A stretch of 64,000 bases of DNA from Pseudomonas gregormendelii (GTDB lineage Bacteria; Pseudomonadota; Gammaproteobacteria; Pseudomonadales; Pseudomonadaceae): assembly GCF_017114825.1 (NCBI RefSeq), contig NZ_JADEVO010000016.1, positions 49,038 through 113,037 on the forward strand, written 5' to 3'. Position 1 is the stretch's first letter; each line of letters begins with the position of its first letter. Shown here piece after piece: positions 45,111 to 54,739 of this stretch. The translations under genes were made by a program, and so were the position numbers. Under the pieces are notes generated by a model that was not told the origin of the DNA, made no database searches, and was given only the letters and a program-made list of their open reading frames with translations.

Positions 45111-45126
45111 TTGCCTGGCTCTAAAC

Positions 45127-45222
45127 CGAGTGCGGCCATCGCGAGCAGGCTCGCTCCCACAGGGGTCCTGGCCCCCACGGATCCATTGTGGGAGTGAGCC
45201 TGCTGGCGATGAAGCCAGCTCT
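45127..45222. repeat. Inverted REP pair (family B)
   Basis: CATCGCGAGCAGGCTCGCTCCCACAGG is mirrored by TGTGGGAGTGAGCCTGCTGGCGATG. It lies between the binding-protein gene and the first amidohydrolase, inside the operon. Confidence 0.82.
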
Positions 45223-45248
45223 GACCACACAAAATCCGGAGATACGTA

Positions 45249-46439
45249 ATGATCCAATGGCTACGCAACGTGCGCCCCTACGGTGCCCCCGCCGAAGACC
45301 TGCTGATCGAAGACGGCCTGCTCAAGCAACGCCGCCCGGCAACAAACTCAGCACTCAGCGCCACCGACATCGACGGCGGTCATCAGCTGCTCACCCCGGC
45401 CCTGGTGGAAAGCCATGTGCATCTCGACAAAACCCTCTGGGGTCAGCCCTGGCGCCCGAACAGCGCCGGGCCGACTCTCAAGGACTACATCGCCAATGAG
45501 CGACGTGTGCTGCGTGAAGTCGACTCGCCCATCGCCCAACGGGCTGGCGCGCTTCTGGAAAACTGCATCGCCCGCGGCTCGCTGGCCATGCGCTGTCACG
45601 TCGACATCGACCCTGAGTTCGGCCTGAGCCATGTAGAGGCCATGCAGCAACTGCGCGAGCGCTACCGCGACCTCATCGACCTGCAACTGGTGGTGTTCCC
45701 GCAAACCGGCCTGATCAGCCGCCCGGGCACCGCCGACCTGATGCGCGAAGCCATGACCCTGGGCGTGGAAAACGTCGGCGGCCTGGACCCCTGTGGCATC
45801 GACAATGATCCCGTCGCACAGCTCGATTTCGTGTTCAAACTCGCCAGCGAATTCGACCGTGGGGTGGACATCCACCTGCATGACAAAGGCGAACTGGGCC
45901 TGTGGCAGATCACCCTGATTGCCGACTACACCGAGCGTTTCGCACGCCAGGGACAGGTGATGATCAGTCATGCCTACTGCCTTGGCATGTTGCCCTGGAA
46001 CCAGGTCAAACCCGTGGCCGAGCGTCTGGCTGCGCTCGGTATTTCGCTGATGAGTTCGGCCCCCGCGGACTGCGCAGTGCCACCGTTCCTCGCGTTACGC
46101 CAGGTCGGGGTCAGCCTGTGTCTGGGTTCCGACGGCATCCGCGATGCCTGGTCGCCCATGGGCAACGGCGACATGCTGGAACGGGCGATGCTCCTGGCCT
46201 TTCGTTTCGACCTGAACAAGGACGATGAACTGGCCGCAGCGTTCGATGCCGCGACCGTCAATGGCGCCCGCGCTTTAGGCATCGAACACTACGGCTTGCA
46301 GCTCGGTTGCCCGGCGGACTTCCTGTTGATGCCGGTGCAGACGCTGGGCGAAGCAGTGGTCGCGCGGCCGTTGCGCCAGGTTTATCGCCACGGCCAGTTG
46401 ATTGCCTGCGATGGACGATTGCTGGACAGTCGCCTGTGA
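45249..46439 (+). CDS. Cytosine-deaminase-like amidohydrolase
   Basis: A 396-aa enzyme of the cytosine deaminase/N-isopropylammelide hydrolase branch. Metal ligands are present: ESHVHLDKTLWG (HxH), DIHLHDKGELG, SHAYCLGML and the aspartate in CLGSDGIRDAWSPMG. The family removes amino groups from pyrimidine or triazine-type rings. The substrate here is not known. It is placed after a polyamine-type ABC importer and before a second amidohydrolase, which it overlaps (GTG inside its last codons). The start is ATG at 45249, after CGGAGATACGTA. Confidence 0.85.
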   Translation: MIQWLRNVRPYGAPAEDLLIEDGLLKQRRPATNSALSATDIDGGHQLLTPALVESHVHLDKTLWGQPWRPNSAGPTLKDYIANERRVLREVDSPIAQRAGALLENCIARGSLAMRCHVDIDPEFGLSHVEAMQQLRERYRDLIDLQLVVFPQTGLISRPGTADLMREAMTLGVENVGGLDPCGIDNDPVAQLDFVFKLASEFDRGVDIHLHDKGELGLWQITLIADYTERFARQGQVMISHAYCLGMLPWNQVKPVAERLAALGISLMSSAPADCAVPPFLALRQVGVSLCLGSDGIRDAWSPMGNGDMLERAMLLAFRFDLNKDDELAAAFDAATVNGARALGIEHYGLQLGCPADFLLMPVQTLGEAVVARPLRQVYRHGQLIACDGRLLDSRL

Positions 46440-47935
46440 GTCGCCCGGCAACCATCATCGGCCTCAAAGCTGCTTGTGTGGTCGGCTTCGACGGCAGGCA
46501 ACACGTGCTATGGCGTGATGGCGAGGTGGTGTTCGAAGGCTCGCGCATCCTGTTTGTCGGGCGTGGTTACGCGGGCCCGGTCGAACAATGGATCGACTAC
46601 GGTAACGCGCTGATCAGCCCTGGGCTCATCGACCTGGATGCCCTCGGCGACCTGGACTCCACGGTACTGACCCTGGACAACGGCGACGAACGCGAGATGG
46701 GCCGCATGTGGTCCGAGCAATACCTGGCGCGAGGCCCACGGGAGAGTTTCAGTCCAGAGGAGGAGGTATTCAAATATCGCTACGCCTTCACCCAACTGAT
46801 CCGCAATGGCATCACCACGGCAATGCCGATCACCTCGATGTACTACCGCGAGTGGGCCGAGACCTACGACGAGTTTGCCGCAGTCGCCCAGGTTGCCGGC
46901 GAGCTGGGCCTGCGGACCTACCTCGGCCCTTGCTACATGAGCGGCATGAGCTACTGGCGTGCCGACGCAACCCTGGGGCATCACTTTGATGAGGCCAGGG
47001 GGCTGGCCGGGCTGGCGGCGGCTGAACGATTTTTCCAGGATTTCGACGGTGCCCACGGCGGGCTGGTTCGCGGCGCGTTGCTGCCGGACCGCATCCAGAC
47101 CTGTACGCCAGCATTACTGCAACGTACCGCCGCCTTAAGCCACGAACTTGCAGCGCCAGTGCGCCTGCACTGCTGCCAGGGGCTTGGCGAGGTCGCGATG
47201 GTCGAGCAACTGCACGGTTGTTCACCGCTGGGCTGGCTGGAAAAACTAAACCTGCTCACCCCGCGCAGCCTCCTGCCACACGGCATCTACACCTCAGGCG
47301 ATGAGGACCTGCAGCGCGTGGTGAATGGCGGGACCAGCCTGGTCCATTGTCCGGTGGTGTTTGCCCGTGACGGCGAGGCGCTGAACTCGTTCGGGCGCTA
47401 TAGGGCCCTGGGCATCCACTTCGCACTGGGCACCGACACCTGGCCGGCTGACCTGCTGGAAAACATGCGCCAGGGCTTGAACATCGCCCGATTGCTGGAG
47501 GGCGGCAATTCGCTGACCAGCACCCTGGACCTTTACAACGCCGCCACCCTGGGTGGCGCCAAGGCACTGGGGCGGGACGACCTGGGCCGCCTGGCTCCAG
47601 GGGCCAAGGCCGACATCAGCATATTCAACCTGCGCGGCCTGCACCTGGGCCCGCTGTTCGATCCCTTGAAAAACCTGGTGCTGGCCGGACGCGGAGACGA
47701 TTGCATCGCCAGCTATATCGATGGCCGCTGCGTGATGCAGGACGGCCAGGTGCAGGGCATCGACTACCCCGCCCTGCAACGCCAGGCCCAGCGACAATTC
47801 GAAAAACTGATGCGCAGCCATGCCGACCGGGCCACAGGCCAACCGGACTGGAAAACCCTGTTCAAACCGGCCATTGCGTTCGCCGACGACTACAGCGCAA
47901 CCGCGCCTTTAAGCGCTATAGACCCCTTACTTTAG
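46436..47935 (+). CDS. Amidohydrolase/chlorohydrolase-family enzyme with non-canonical first metal motif
   Basis: A 499-aa protein. The start is a GTG at 46436 overlapping the previous stop. Later metal ligands are recognisable: VRLHCCQGLGE, LLPHGIYTSGDED and the aspartate in FALGTDTWPADLLENMRQ. The first-strand HxH motif, however, is replaced by PGLIDLDALGDLD (D68 and L70 where the two histidines normally sit). This resembles a variant subfamily of chlorohydrolase/guanine-deaminase-type proteins. Either the metal site is altered or the protein acts differently. The substrate is unknown; it probably acts with the deaminase before it. Confidence 0.8.
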   Translation: MSRPATIIGLKAACVVGFDGRQHVLWRDGEVVFEGSRILFVGRGYAGPVEQWIDYGNALISPGLIDLDALGDLDSTVLTLDNGDEREMGRMWSEQYLARGPRESFSPEEEVFKYRYAFTQLIRNGITTAMPITSMYYREWAETYDEFAAVAQVAGELGLRTYLGPCYMSGMSYWRADATLGHHFDEARGLAGLAAAERFFQDFDGAHGGLVRGALLPDRIQTCTPALLQRTAALSHELAAPVRLHCCQGLGEVAMVEQLHGCSPLGWLEKLNLLTPRSLLPHGIYTSGDEDLQRVVNGGTSLVHCPVVFARDGEALNSFGRYRALGIHFALGTDTWPADLLENMRQGLNIARLLEGGNSLTSTLDLYNAATLGGAKALGRDDLGRLAPGAKADISIFNLRGLHLGPLFDPLKNLVLAGRGDDCIASYIDGRCVMQDGQVQGIDYPALQRQAQRQFEKLMRSHADRATGQPDWKTLFKPAIAFADDYSATAPLSAIDPLL

Positions 47936-47945
47936 AGTACTGCCC

Positions 47946-48605
47946 ATGCACAGCTTCGACTTCAGCACGATGAGCCCTCGGGACAAATACAAGATACTGA
48001 TCGGCAGTGTGGTGCCCCGCCCGATTGCCCTGGTCACCACGATCGATGGCGAGGGCCGCATCAACGCCGCGCCCTTCAGCTTTTTCAACGCATTGTCCGC
48101 CGATCCGCCGATCCTTGCCCTGGGCGTGGAAAATTATGGCGACCAGAGCCCCAAGGACACCACGCGCAACATCCAGTTGAATCAGGAATTCACCGTCAAT
48201 ATCGTCAGCGATGCCCTGGTCGAAGCAATGAACGTCTGCGCCGTGCCCTTCGCCCCTGGCTTCGATGAATTGACCGCTGCCGGCCTTACGGCCATCCCCG
48301 GCACCCTGGTCAAATGCCCTCGAATCGGCGAAGCCCCAGTGGCACTGGAATGCCGGCGGATGATGGCGCTGTCGATCGGGCAGTCGCGGGAAATCATCTT
48401 TGGCGAAGTATTGATGGTCCATGTCCGCGATGAACTGATCGACCCGAAAACCCTGTACATCGATCAACTGGGCCTGGATGCCATTGGCCGTATGGGCGGC
48501 CACGGGTATGCGCGCACCCGGGACTATTTCGACTTGCCGACGCGATCGCTGCAGGCCTGGACGGAAGCACCGGGCGGCGGCGAGCGGGTCTGGCCCGAAG
48601 CATAG
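47946..48605 (+). CDS. Flavin reductase-like FMN-binding protein
   Basis: A 219-aa protein of the flavin-reductase/DIM6-NTAB type (YKILIGSVVPRPIALVTTIDGEGRINAAPFSFFNALSADPP). Such proteins bind FMN and either reduce flavin for a partner monooxygenase or act directly on small compounds. No oxygenase gene is adjacent. It begins 10 bp after the second amidohydrolase, so it completes the transporter-catabolic operon. Confidence 0.87.
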   Translation: MHSFDFSTMSPRDKYKILIGSVVPRPIALVTTIDGEGRINAAPFSFFNALSADPPILALGVENYGDQSPKDTTRNIQLNQEFTVNIVSDALVEAMNVCAVPFAPGFDELTAAGLTAIPGTLVKCPRIGEAPVALECRRMMALSIGQSREIIFGEVLMVHVRDELIDPKTLYIDQLGLDAIGRMGGHGYARTRDYFDLPTRSLQAWTEAPGGGERVWPEA

Positions 48606-48651
48606 GAGCGGTGTCGGAGCTGGTAGGAGAGGAGGAAAGAGGGAGGATTCA

Positions 48652-51600
48652 TCAATGGAAATCCCGACTGCGAATGCTGATTCCGTCCAGCAACTCACTC
48701 AGGTCACTCATGCGTCCGGCGATCAGGTGACGAACCTCGCCCTGGCGCTCCCAGCGCCCATCGACCTTGAGCAACTGCGAGCCCACCAGCACTTTTCGCT
48801 GACGCTCGGCCAGGTCGCGCCAGACGATCACGTTGACGTTACCGAACTCATCTTCCAGGGTGACGAAGGTCACACCACTGGCGGTACCCGGTCGCTGGCG
48901 ACCGGTGACCAGGCCGGCGACACTGACCGGACGGCCATGCTCGACCTCCAGCAATTCCCTGGAACTGCGACAGCGCCGCGCTTTCAGCTCGCCGCGTAAC
49001 AAGGCCAGCGGATGTGGACCGAGGGTGGTACCGACACTGGTGTAGTCAGCCAGCAGATCCTCGCCAACCGTAGGCTTGGGTAAGGCCACCGGTTCCTCCT
49101 CCTGCATCGCCAGCCCGGCAAACAGCCCCAGTTGCTTGTGCACCCCTGCCACTTCCCAGCGCGCGCGATGGCGATCTCCCGCCAGCCCGCGCAGGGCTCC
49201 GGCATCGGCCAACTGTTCCTGGGCGCGGGCTTCGAGCCGTGCCCGTTCGCCGAGGTCGGCGATGTCGACAAATGCCCCTCGAGCCCGGGCCACCTCGATG
49301 CGTCGGGCATCGTCCTCGCGAAAGCCCTTGATCATGCGCAAGCCCATACGGATCGCCGGCTGCGCCCCGGCAACGGGTTCAAGGCTGCAATCCCAGTCAC
49401 TGGCGCGCACATCCACCGGGCGAATCTGTAAATGGTGGCGGCGTGCATCCTGCAGGATCTGGTCGGGACTGTAGAAACCCATGGGCCAGCTGTTGATCAG
49501 CGCGCAGGCAAATGCCGCAGGTTCGTGGCACTTCAGCCAGCAACTGGCGTAGGTCAGCAAGGCAAAGCTTGCGGCGTGGGATTCGGGAAAACCGTAGCTG
49601 CCAAACCCCTTGATCTGCTCGAAGATCAGCTCGGCGAATTGCGCCGTATAGCCGTTTTTCTTCATCCCGGCAGCCAGGCGCAACTTGTGCGGTTCAAGCC
49701 CGCCGTGGCGTTTCCAGGCCGCCATGGAGCGACGCAACTGGTCGGCCTCCCCGGGGCTGTAGTCGGCGGCAACAATGGCGATCTGCATCACCTGCTCCTG
49801 GAATAACGGCACCCCGAGCGTGCGCTTCAACACCTCGCGCAATTGCTCGGACGGATAGGTTTCAAGCTCTTCACCGTTTCGTCGCCGCAGATACGGATGC
49901 ACCATGCCACCCTGGATAGGCCCGGGCCGCACGATCGCTACCTCAATGACAAGGTCATAGAACTCTTTGGGCTTGAGCCTGGGCAACATCGACATCTGCG
50001 CCCGGGACTCTATCTGGAACACCCCGACCGTATCCGCACGGCCAATCATTTCGTAGGTCTGGGGGTCTTCAGCCGGCACCGTGGCCAGGCTCAGGTCGAG
50101 GTTGCGGTGGCGACGCAACAGGTCAAAACAGCGGCGAATGGCACTGAGCATGCCCAGCGCCAGGATATCGACCTTGAGCAGACCGACCGCATCCAGGTCA
50201 TCCTTGTCCCATTGAATGATGGTGCGCTCGGCCATGGCCGCGTTCTCCACCGGCACCAGGGTGTCGAGTGGCTGCTCGGAAATGACAAAGCCACCCGGAT
50301 GCTGGGACAGGTGCCGGGGAAAGCCGATCAGTTGTCCGGTGAGGCTGAGCACCCGACGCAAAATCGGGCTCTCGGGGTCAAAACCGCTTTCGCGCAAGCG
50401 CTCCAATGGCGGCGTCTGATCGCTCCAGTGGCCGCAACAATCGGCCAGGGCGTTGATCTGGTCCGGCGGCAACCCCAGCGCCTTGGCCACGTCACGCACC
50501 GCCCCGGCAGCGTGATAGGAGCTGACCACCGCGGTCAGGGCTGCACGGGTGCGACCGTAGCGCTGAAACACGTATTGCAGGACTTCTTCGCGACGTTCGT
50601 GTTCGAAATCGACGTCGATGTCTGGCGGTTCGTTACGCTCCTTGGAGAGGAAACGCTCGAACAGCATGTTCATGCGTGCCGGGTCGATCTCGGTGATGCC
50701 CAGGGCAAAGCACACCGCAGAGTTGGCCGCCGAGCCGCGTCCCTGGCAGAGAATGCGCTCGCGTCGGGCAAACGCAACGATGTCATGCACGGTGAGGAAA
50801 TAACTTTCATAACCCAGCTCGGCGATCAGGCCCAGTTCCTTGTCGATCAGTTGCCGAACCTTGTCACTCGCACCTTCGGGCCAACGTTGGCGAATCCCGC
50901 GCTCGGTCAGTACCCTCAGCCACGAAACCCCGCTGTGCCCCTCTGGCACAAGCTCACGTGGGTATTGGTAGCGCAACTGGCTCAGGTCGAAGGTGCAACG
51001 CCGGGCGATCACGGCTGTTTCGTCGAGCAAGGCCTGGGGATAGAGCGCGTCCAGTGCATCGAGACTGCGCAGGTGCCGCTCGCCATTGGGGTGCAGGCGT
51101 AAACCGGCCGCTGCCACCGGCACGTGATGGCGGATGGCGGTCATGGTGTCCTGCAGCGCGCGTCGCCCGCGCACATGCATGTGCACGTCGCCGCTGGCTA
51201 CCATCGGGATTTGCAGCTCGCCCGCCAGGCTCATCAGGTCGGCCAGTCGGCGCCGGTCATTCTGCCCACAGTGCAACTGCACCGCCAGCCACAGACGTTC
51301 AGCAAACACTTGCCGTAGCCACTGACCACTGCCCGTATCATCCACAGCATCAGGCACCCACAGCGCCAGTAAACCCGGCAACGGCTCGCTGAAATCTTCG
51401 CGCAGCACCTGATACTGACCTTTCTGCGTACGACGTCGGGCCCGGGTGATCAGCCGGCACAGGTGCTGATAACCCTCGAGATTTTCCACCAGGAGCACCA
51501 GTTTCGGGCCGTTCTCGATGCGGATTTCACTGCCGATGATCAGCGGCAAGTCCACCGACCTGGCCGCCTGCCAGGCACGGACGATGCCTGCCAGCGTGCA

Positions 51601-51729
51601 TTCATCAGTAATGGCCAGCGCCTGGTAGCCCTGCTTTTTTGCCCGCTGGAACAGCTCAAGCGCACTGGATGCGCCGCGCTGGAAGCTGAAGTTCGACAGG
51701 CAATGCAGTTCCGCGTAGGTGCTGGTCAT
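48652..51729 (-). CDS. dnaE2: Error-prone DNA polymerase DnaE2 (ImuC)
   Basis: A 1025-aa C-family polymerase. The PHP domain is at the N-terminus ([18 protein letters not shown]). The catalytic palm aspartates are in [18 protein letters not shown]. The fingers and helix-hairpin-helix region follow, then an OB fold ([21 protein letters not shown]). It carries out translesion synthesis with ImuA and ImuB in a damage-induced mutasome. The start [14 protein letters not shown] at 51729 overlaps the imuB stop by 4 bp. It is the last gene of the lexA2-imuA-imuB-dnaE2 operon. Confidence 0.96.
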   Translation of the reverse strand: MTSTYAELHCLSNFSFQRGASSALELFQRAKKQGYQALAITDECTLAGIVRAWQAARSVDLPLIIGSEIRIENGPKLVLLVENLEGYQHLCRLITRARRRTQKGQYQVLREDFSEPLPGLLALWVPDAVDDTGSGQWLRQVFAERLWLAVQLHCGQNDRRRLADLMSLAGELQIPMVASGDVHMHVRGRRALQDTMTAIRHHVPVAAAGLRLHPNGERHLRSLDALDALYPQALLDETAVIARRCTFDLSQLRYQYPRELVPEGHSGVSWLRVLTERGIRQRWPEGASDKVRQLIDKELGLIAELGYESYFLTVHDIVAFARRERILCQGRGSAANSAVCFALGITEIDPARMNMLFERFLSKERNEPPDIDVDFEHERREEVLQYVFQRYGRTRAALTAVVSSYHAAGAVRDVAKALGLPPDQINALADCCGHWSDQTPPLERLRESGFDPESPILRRVLSLTGQLIGFPRHLSQHPGGFVISEQPLDTLVPVENAAMAERTIIQWDKDDLDAVGLLKVDILALGMLSAIRRCFDLLRRHRNLDLSLATVPAEDPQTYEMIGRADTVGVFQIESRAQMSMLPRLKPKEFYDLVIEVAIVRPGPIQGGMVHPYLRRRNGEELETYPSEQLREVLKRTLGVPLFQEQVMQIAIVAADYSPGEADQLRRSMAAWKRHGGLEPHKLRLAAGMKKNGYTAQFAELIFEQIKGFGSYGFPESHAASFALLTYASCWLKCHEPAAFACALINSWPMGFYSPDQILQDARRHHLQIRPVDVRASDWDCSLEPVAGAQPAIRMGLRMIKGFREDDARRIEVARARGAFVDIADLGERARLEARAQEQLADAGALRGLAGDRHRARWEVAGVHKQLGLFAGLAMQEEEPVALPKPTVGEDLLADYTSVGTTLGPHPLALLRGELKARRCRSSRELLEVEHGRPVSVAGLVTGRQRPGTASGVTFVTLEDEFGNVNVIVWRDLAERQRKVLVGSQLLKVDGRWERQGEVRHLIAGRMSDLSELLDGISIRSRDFH

Positions 51730-53141
51730 GCGAACCAGCCCTGCAGCCACAATGGACCACCCTCGCCTACCGCTCGATAGGCCCAGGCCTGCTGGCCGGA
51801 GCGGGTTTCAATCAGGTAATAGTCGCGTCGCACATCGCCGCCATCCCACCAACCGGACTCGATTCGCTCCGGCCCCATGACAATGCGAGCCGACCCTTCC
51901 TGCACCGCCAGCGGTTCAGTCAGCAGCCACCCTGGACGTTGCACACCGCACAGCCCGTTGCCGCGCTGGTTATCGGCCCCGGCCTGCCAGGCACATTCAG
52001 GTCGGTGGTCGGCCTGAAAGCGCAAGCCGTGAACCGCATCATCCCCAAGCCTGGCCCGCAAGCGCTCGCGCAATTGCTCCCAGGGCAAGGACTGTTGCGG
52101 GCGGTCGTCGAACAGCTCCTGATGCTGGGGCACAAAGGCGGGCAAGTCTTCGGCTCGCAAGCGAAAGCCGCGCACCGGGGCCTGCACCTGCACTTGCTCC
52201 AGCCGCCCACGGGCCAGTTCAAAGAGCATCGCCGGATCGCGCTCGGCGCTGAGCAGGCCGACCTTGATCACGCTGTCAGGCAAGCCTGAGTGTTCCAGGT
52301 GCAGGTCAAAACGCTGCACGCCACTGTCGCGCCCGCACAGGAACGCCGCGAGATCGCCGGTCAGGCGGCGTAATGGAAACAGCAACGCCTGGTGGGACTG
52401 CACATCAAAATTGAGCTCGATGCGCACATCAAAACGGTCAGGTGGCAGGTAGAACGCCAGGGCCAATGGCCGGATTCCGCACAAGGTGTCCAGGTGCAGC
52501 AGTACACGGGCCTCGAACCGCCGTGCCAGGCTGTTACGCGGCAAAGCCTGCAGCTGGTCCAGGGTGCGCAGCCCCATGCGCGACAAAGCCGTGGCTACCG
52601 TCGGTTCCAGGGCACTGCGGTCGATGGGCAATTGCGCGAGGTGCCATTGCAAGGCGGCGTCATCCGCGACCACCAGACCGTCATGCAGGTTGGCCAATAC
52701 CCGTGCGGCCACCGGGTTGGGGGCTGCGACTATGCGATGGCGAAAACCCAGCTCCCCCAGCTCGCTGCGCAAGCGGGCCTCGAATTGCGACCAGGGGCCG
52801 AACAGTCCCAGGCTGGATTCGATCTCGAACACCAGCGCACGGGGGTAATGCACGCTGACCTGGGAACTGAACCGATAGGCCCAGGCCGCGAGGAATTGCT
52901 GCCAGTGTTCGATTTCTGCGGCGTCGTACTCCGCCGTGACAAAGGCCTTGCTCAATGCCTGGGCGGCAGTCATTGACTGGCCTGGACGCAAGCCCAGTGC
53001 CCGTGCAGAAGCGTTGACTGCCTGCAACACACGGCGCTGGGCCGGGCCGGTCAACAGCGCCAGCGGTTGATCCGGGTCGCTGCGCTGACGCAAGACCGCG
53101 TCCAGCGCCAATTGCGGGAAGAGAATACATACCCAACGCAT
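51726..53141 (-). CDS. imuB: Mutasome Y-family pseudo-polymerase ImuB
   Basis: A 471-aa Y-family-like protein ([20 protein letters not shown]). The catalytic acidic residues at the N-terminus are replaced by hydrophobic ones, as in other ImuB proteins. A clamp-binding-type motif (QQSLPW) lies C-terminally. ImuB is a scaffold linking DnaE2 and ImuA to the sliding clamp. The start is ATG at 53141; the open frame to 53585 runs antisense-like into imuA and is rejected. Confidence 0.93.
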   Translation of the reverse strand: MRWVCILFPQLALDAVLRQRSDPDQPLALLTGPAQRRVLQAVNASARALGLRPGQSMTAAQALSKAFVTAEYDAAEIEHWQQFLAAWAYRFSSQVSVHYPRALVFEIESSLGLFGPWSQFEARLRSELGELGFRHRIVAAPNPVAARVLANLHDGLVVADDAALQWHLAQLPIDRSALEPTVATALSRMGLRTLDQLQALPRNSLARRFEARVLLHLDTLCGIRPLALAFYLPPDRFDVRIELNFDVQSHQALLFPLRRLTGDLAAFLCGRDSGVQRFDLHLEHSGLPDSVIKVGLLSAERDPAMLFELARGRLEQVQVQAPVRGFRLRAEDLPAFVPQHQELFDDRPQQSLPWEQLRERLRARLGDDAVHGLRFQADHRPECAWQAGADNQRGNGLCGVQRPGWLLTEPLAVQEGSARIVMGPERIESGWWDGGDVRRDYYLIETRSGQQAWAYRAVGEGGPLWLQGWFA

Positions 53142-53148
53142 GGCAACC

Positions 53149-53766
53149 TCAATGCCCCACGGCAAAGGCGATTGGCGCCGAACGGGCCAGCCCGCCCCGG
53201 CACTTGAGCACGCGCAGTTGCGCGGGGCGCGCATCGATGGCGATGCGCAAGGCCGCAGGCGAAGGGTTGATGGCCTCCTGGATCGAGCGATAGGCAAACG
53301 CCAGGGTCGAGCCTGTTTCTGCTGCCACTTGCAAGCGACGCAATGCACGGTCATCGGCTTTATGCGGCCAGCACAGCACCGCGCCGCAACTGCCGGAGCG
53401 CAGGCACTGCTCCGCTGCCCACAAGGCATCGCGCTCGCTGGCCTGGATGATGGACAGCTGACGCAGATCGACCCCGGCGTTTTCCCAGGCTTGGGGGTAG
53501 GGAACAAAGGGCGGCGCCACCAGGACAATCCGCTCCCCCGCTGCGGACAACCGCGCCAGGGCCGGCCACACCAGTTGCAATTCACCCACGCCCTGCCCGG
53601 CCAGGAGAATTTCAGTCAGTGCCGCTTCCGGCCAGCCACCGGTGGGCAGCGCGGCATCCAGCACCGCGTGCCCGGTGGGTTGCGGGCTGGCGGCCGGGGG
53701 CGCAGGCCGGCCTCTCCAGACCTGGCCGCCATTGAACAGCGTATCCAGCGCAACGACGGCACCCAT
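53149..53766 (-). CDS. imuA: Mutasome protein ImuA (SulA/RecA-like)
   Basis: A 205-aa RecA/SulA-like protein (LPTGGWPEAALTEILLAGQGVGELQLVWPALARLS). It is an accessory to ImuB/DnaE2 in induced mutagenesis. It overlaps the lexA2 stop by one base (TAATG) and ends 7 bp before imuB. Confidence 0.93.
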   Translation of the reverse strand: MGAVVALDTLFNGGQVWRGRPAPPAASPQPTGHAVLDAALPTGGWPEAALTEILLAGQGVGELQLVWPALARLSAAGERIVLVAPPFVPYPQAWENAGVDLRQLSIIQASERDALWAAEQCLRSGSCGAVLCWPHKADDRALRRLQVAAETGSTLAFAYRSIQEAINPSPAALRIAIDARPAQLRVLKCRGGLARSAPIAFAVGH

Positions 53767-54383
53767 TACCCTTGCCTCACCAGACCGCAGAACACCCCTT
53801 CGATGGCCAGGTCCTGATCGGCTTCGACGATGATCGGTTGATAGGCGGGGTTGCGTGGCAACAGCCGGACGGTCTCGCCCACGCGCTCGAATCGCTTGAT
53901 GGTCACTTCACCATCGAGCCGCGCCACGACGATCTGCCCATTCAGGGCTTCGGCGCTGCGATGCACCCCTACCAGGTCGCCATCGAGAATGCCGTCCTCG
54001 ATCATCGAGTCGCCCTGGACCCGCAGCATGTAGTCCGGCACCCGGGAAAAGATCGCCGGGTCGAGCATCAAGCGCCGGTCAACCTCGGCATCGGCACCAA
54101 TCGGTGCCCCCGCCGCCACCCGGCCAAGCACCGGGATGTCCAGCAGTTCCGGGCGTGCCGCCTGGCCGAGCAAACGAATGCCCCGGGCCTGATGGGGGTT
54201 GACCTCGATGAACCCGGCTTCGGTGAGCGCCAGCACGTGCTTGCGCGCCACACTTCGGGAGGCGAAACCGAACGCCTCGCTGATCTCGGCGAGGCTTGGA
54301 GGCTGACCGTGTTCGGCGATTCGATCGCGAATGAAGGTCAGGATGGCGTTACGGCGGGGAGTTAAAGTCGTCATGGAGTACAT
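53766..54383 (-). CDS. lexA: Second LexA-type SOS repressor (LexA2)
   Basis: A 205-aa LexA protein. The HTH is SLAEISEAFGFASRSVARKH. The self-cleavage site is A91-G92 (VLGRVAAGAPIG). The catalytic dyad is S126 (VQGDSMIEDG) and K163 (TIKRFERV). In pseudomonads a second LexA controls the imuA-imuB-dnaE2 cassette, while LexA1 controls the rest of the SOS regulon. Two start codons are possible: ATG at 54383 (MYSMTTLTP) and ATG at 54374 (MTTLTP). The first lies within its own operator. Confidence 0.95.
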   Translation of the reverse strand: MYSMTTLTPRRNAILTFIRDRIAEHGQPPSLAEISEAFGFASRSVARKHVLALTEAGFIEVNPHQARGIRLLGQAARPELLDIPVLGRVAAGAPIGADAEVDRRLMLDPAIFSRVPDYMLRVQGDSMIEDGILDGDLVGVHRSAEALNGQIVVARLDGEVTIKRFERVGETVRLLPRNPAYQPIIVEADQDLAIEGVFCGLVRQG

Positions 54384-54389
54384 TTGTAC
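54378..54389. promoter_or_regulatory. LexA2-type operator GTAC-N4-GTAC
   Basis: GTACATTTGTAC lies at the lexA2 start. GTAC-N4-GTAC is the operator described for LexA2 of Pseudomonas putida, distinct from CTG-N10-CAG. Its position fits autorepression of lexA2-imuA-imuB-dnaE2. Confidence 0.8.
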
Positions 54390-54451
54390 TCTTCTGCGGT
54401 TTTGGTGACAAGCACCATCCGTCCATGACATGCCCCGTGGGGGGGGCGTGT

Positions 54452-54739
54452 TCAATTGGAGATATTAGCCAGTCCGGCAAGAAAGGCCCACGGAAAAATC
54501 CCCCGCTCATGTCCATCACTGAATACCAGCTGCACCCCATACCCCTGGTCATTGACCTCGATCACCCGCACCCGCGAGTCCACCAGCGGCGCCTGCCCTC
54601 GCAGCCGAAACGCCCGGCATTGCGAGCACGGGCACTGGCGGCGCAGTTCAGCATGGTCCAGCAATTGTTCACGGCCATCCGGCCAGTTGAGGCGCAATTG
54701 CTGTCGAGCCTGGGAATTGCCAACCGCCAGCGGATTCAT
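54452..54739 (-). CDS. DUF971 domain protein
   Basis: A 95-aa single-domain DUF971 protein (LRLNWPDGREQLLDHAELRRQCPCSQCRAFRL). The cysteines CPCSQC are a plausible metal site. DUF971 is found fused to or beside Fe-S assembly ATPases and GBBH-type oxygenases elsewhere. It overlaps the HEAT-repeat gene by 4 bp and is the last gene of the AprAB-like/ABC operon, which hints at a role in loading or handling the Fe-S protein; this is inference. Confidence 0.85.
   Translation of the reverse strand: MNPLAVGNSQARQQLRLNWPDGREQLLDHAELRRQCPCSQCRAFRLRGQAPLVDSRVRVIEVNDQGYGVQLVFSDGHERGIFPWAFLAGLANISN

Noticed and set aside
54425..54447. G-rich stretch CCCCGTGGGGGGGGCG after the DUF971 gene
   Set aside because: It can form a short hairpin but has no T run. 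It was not called as a terminator.
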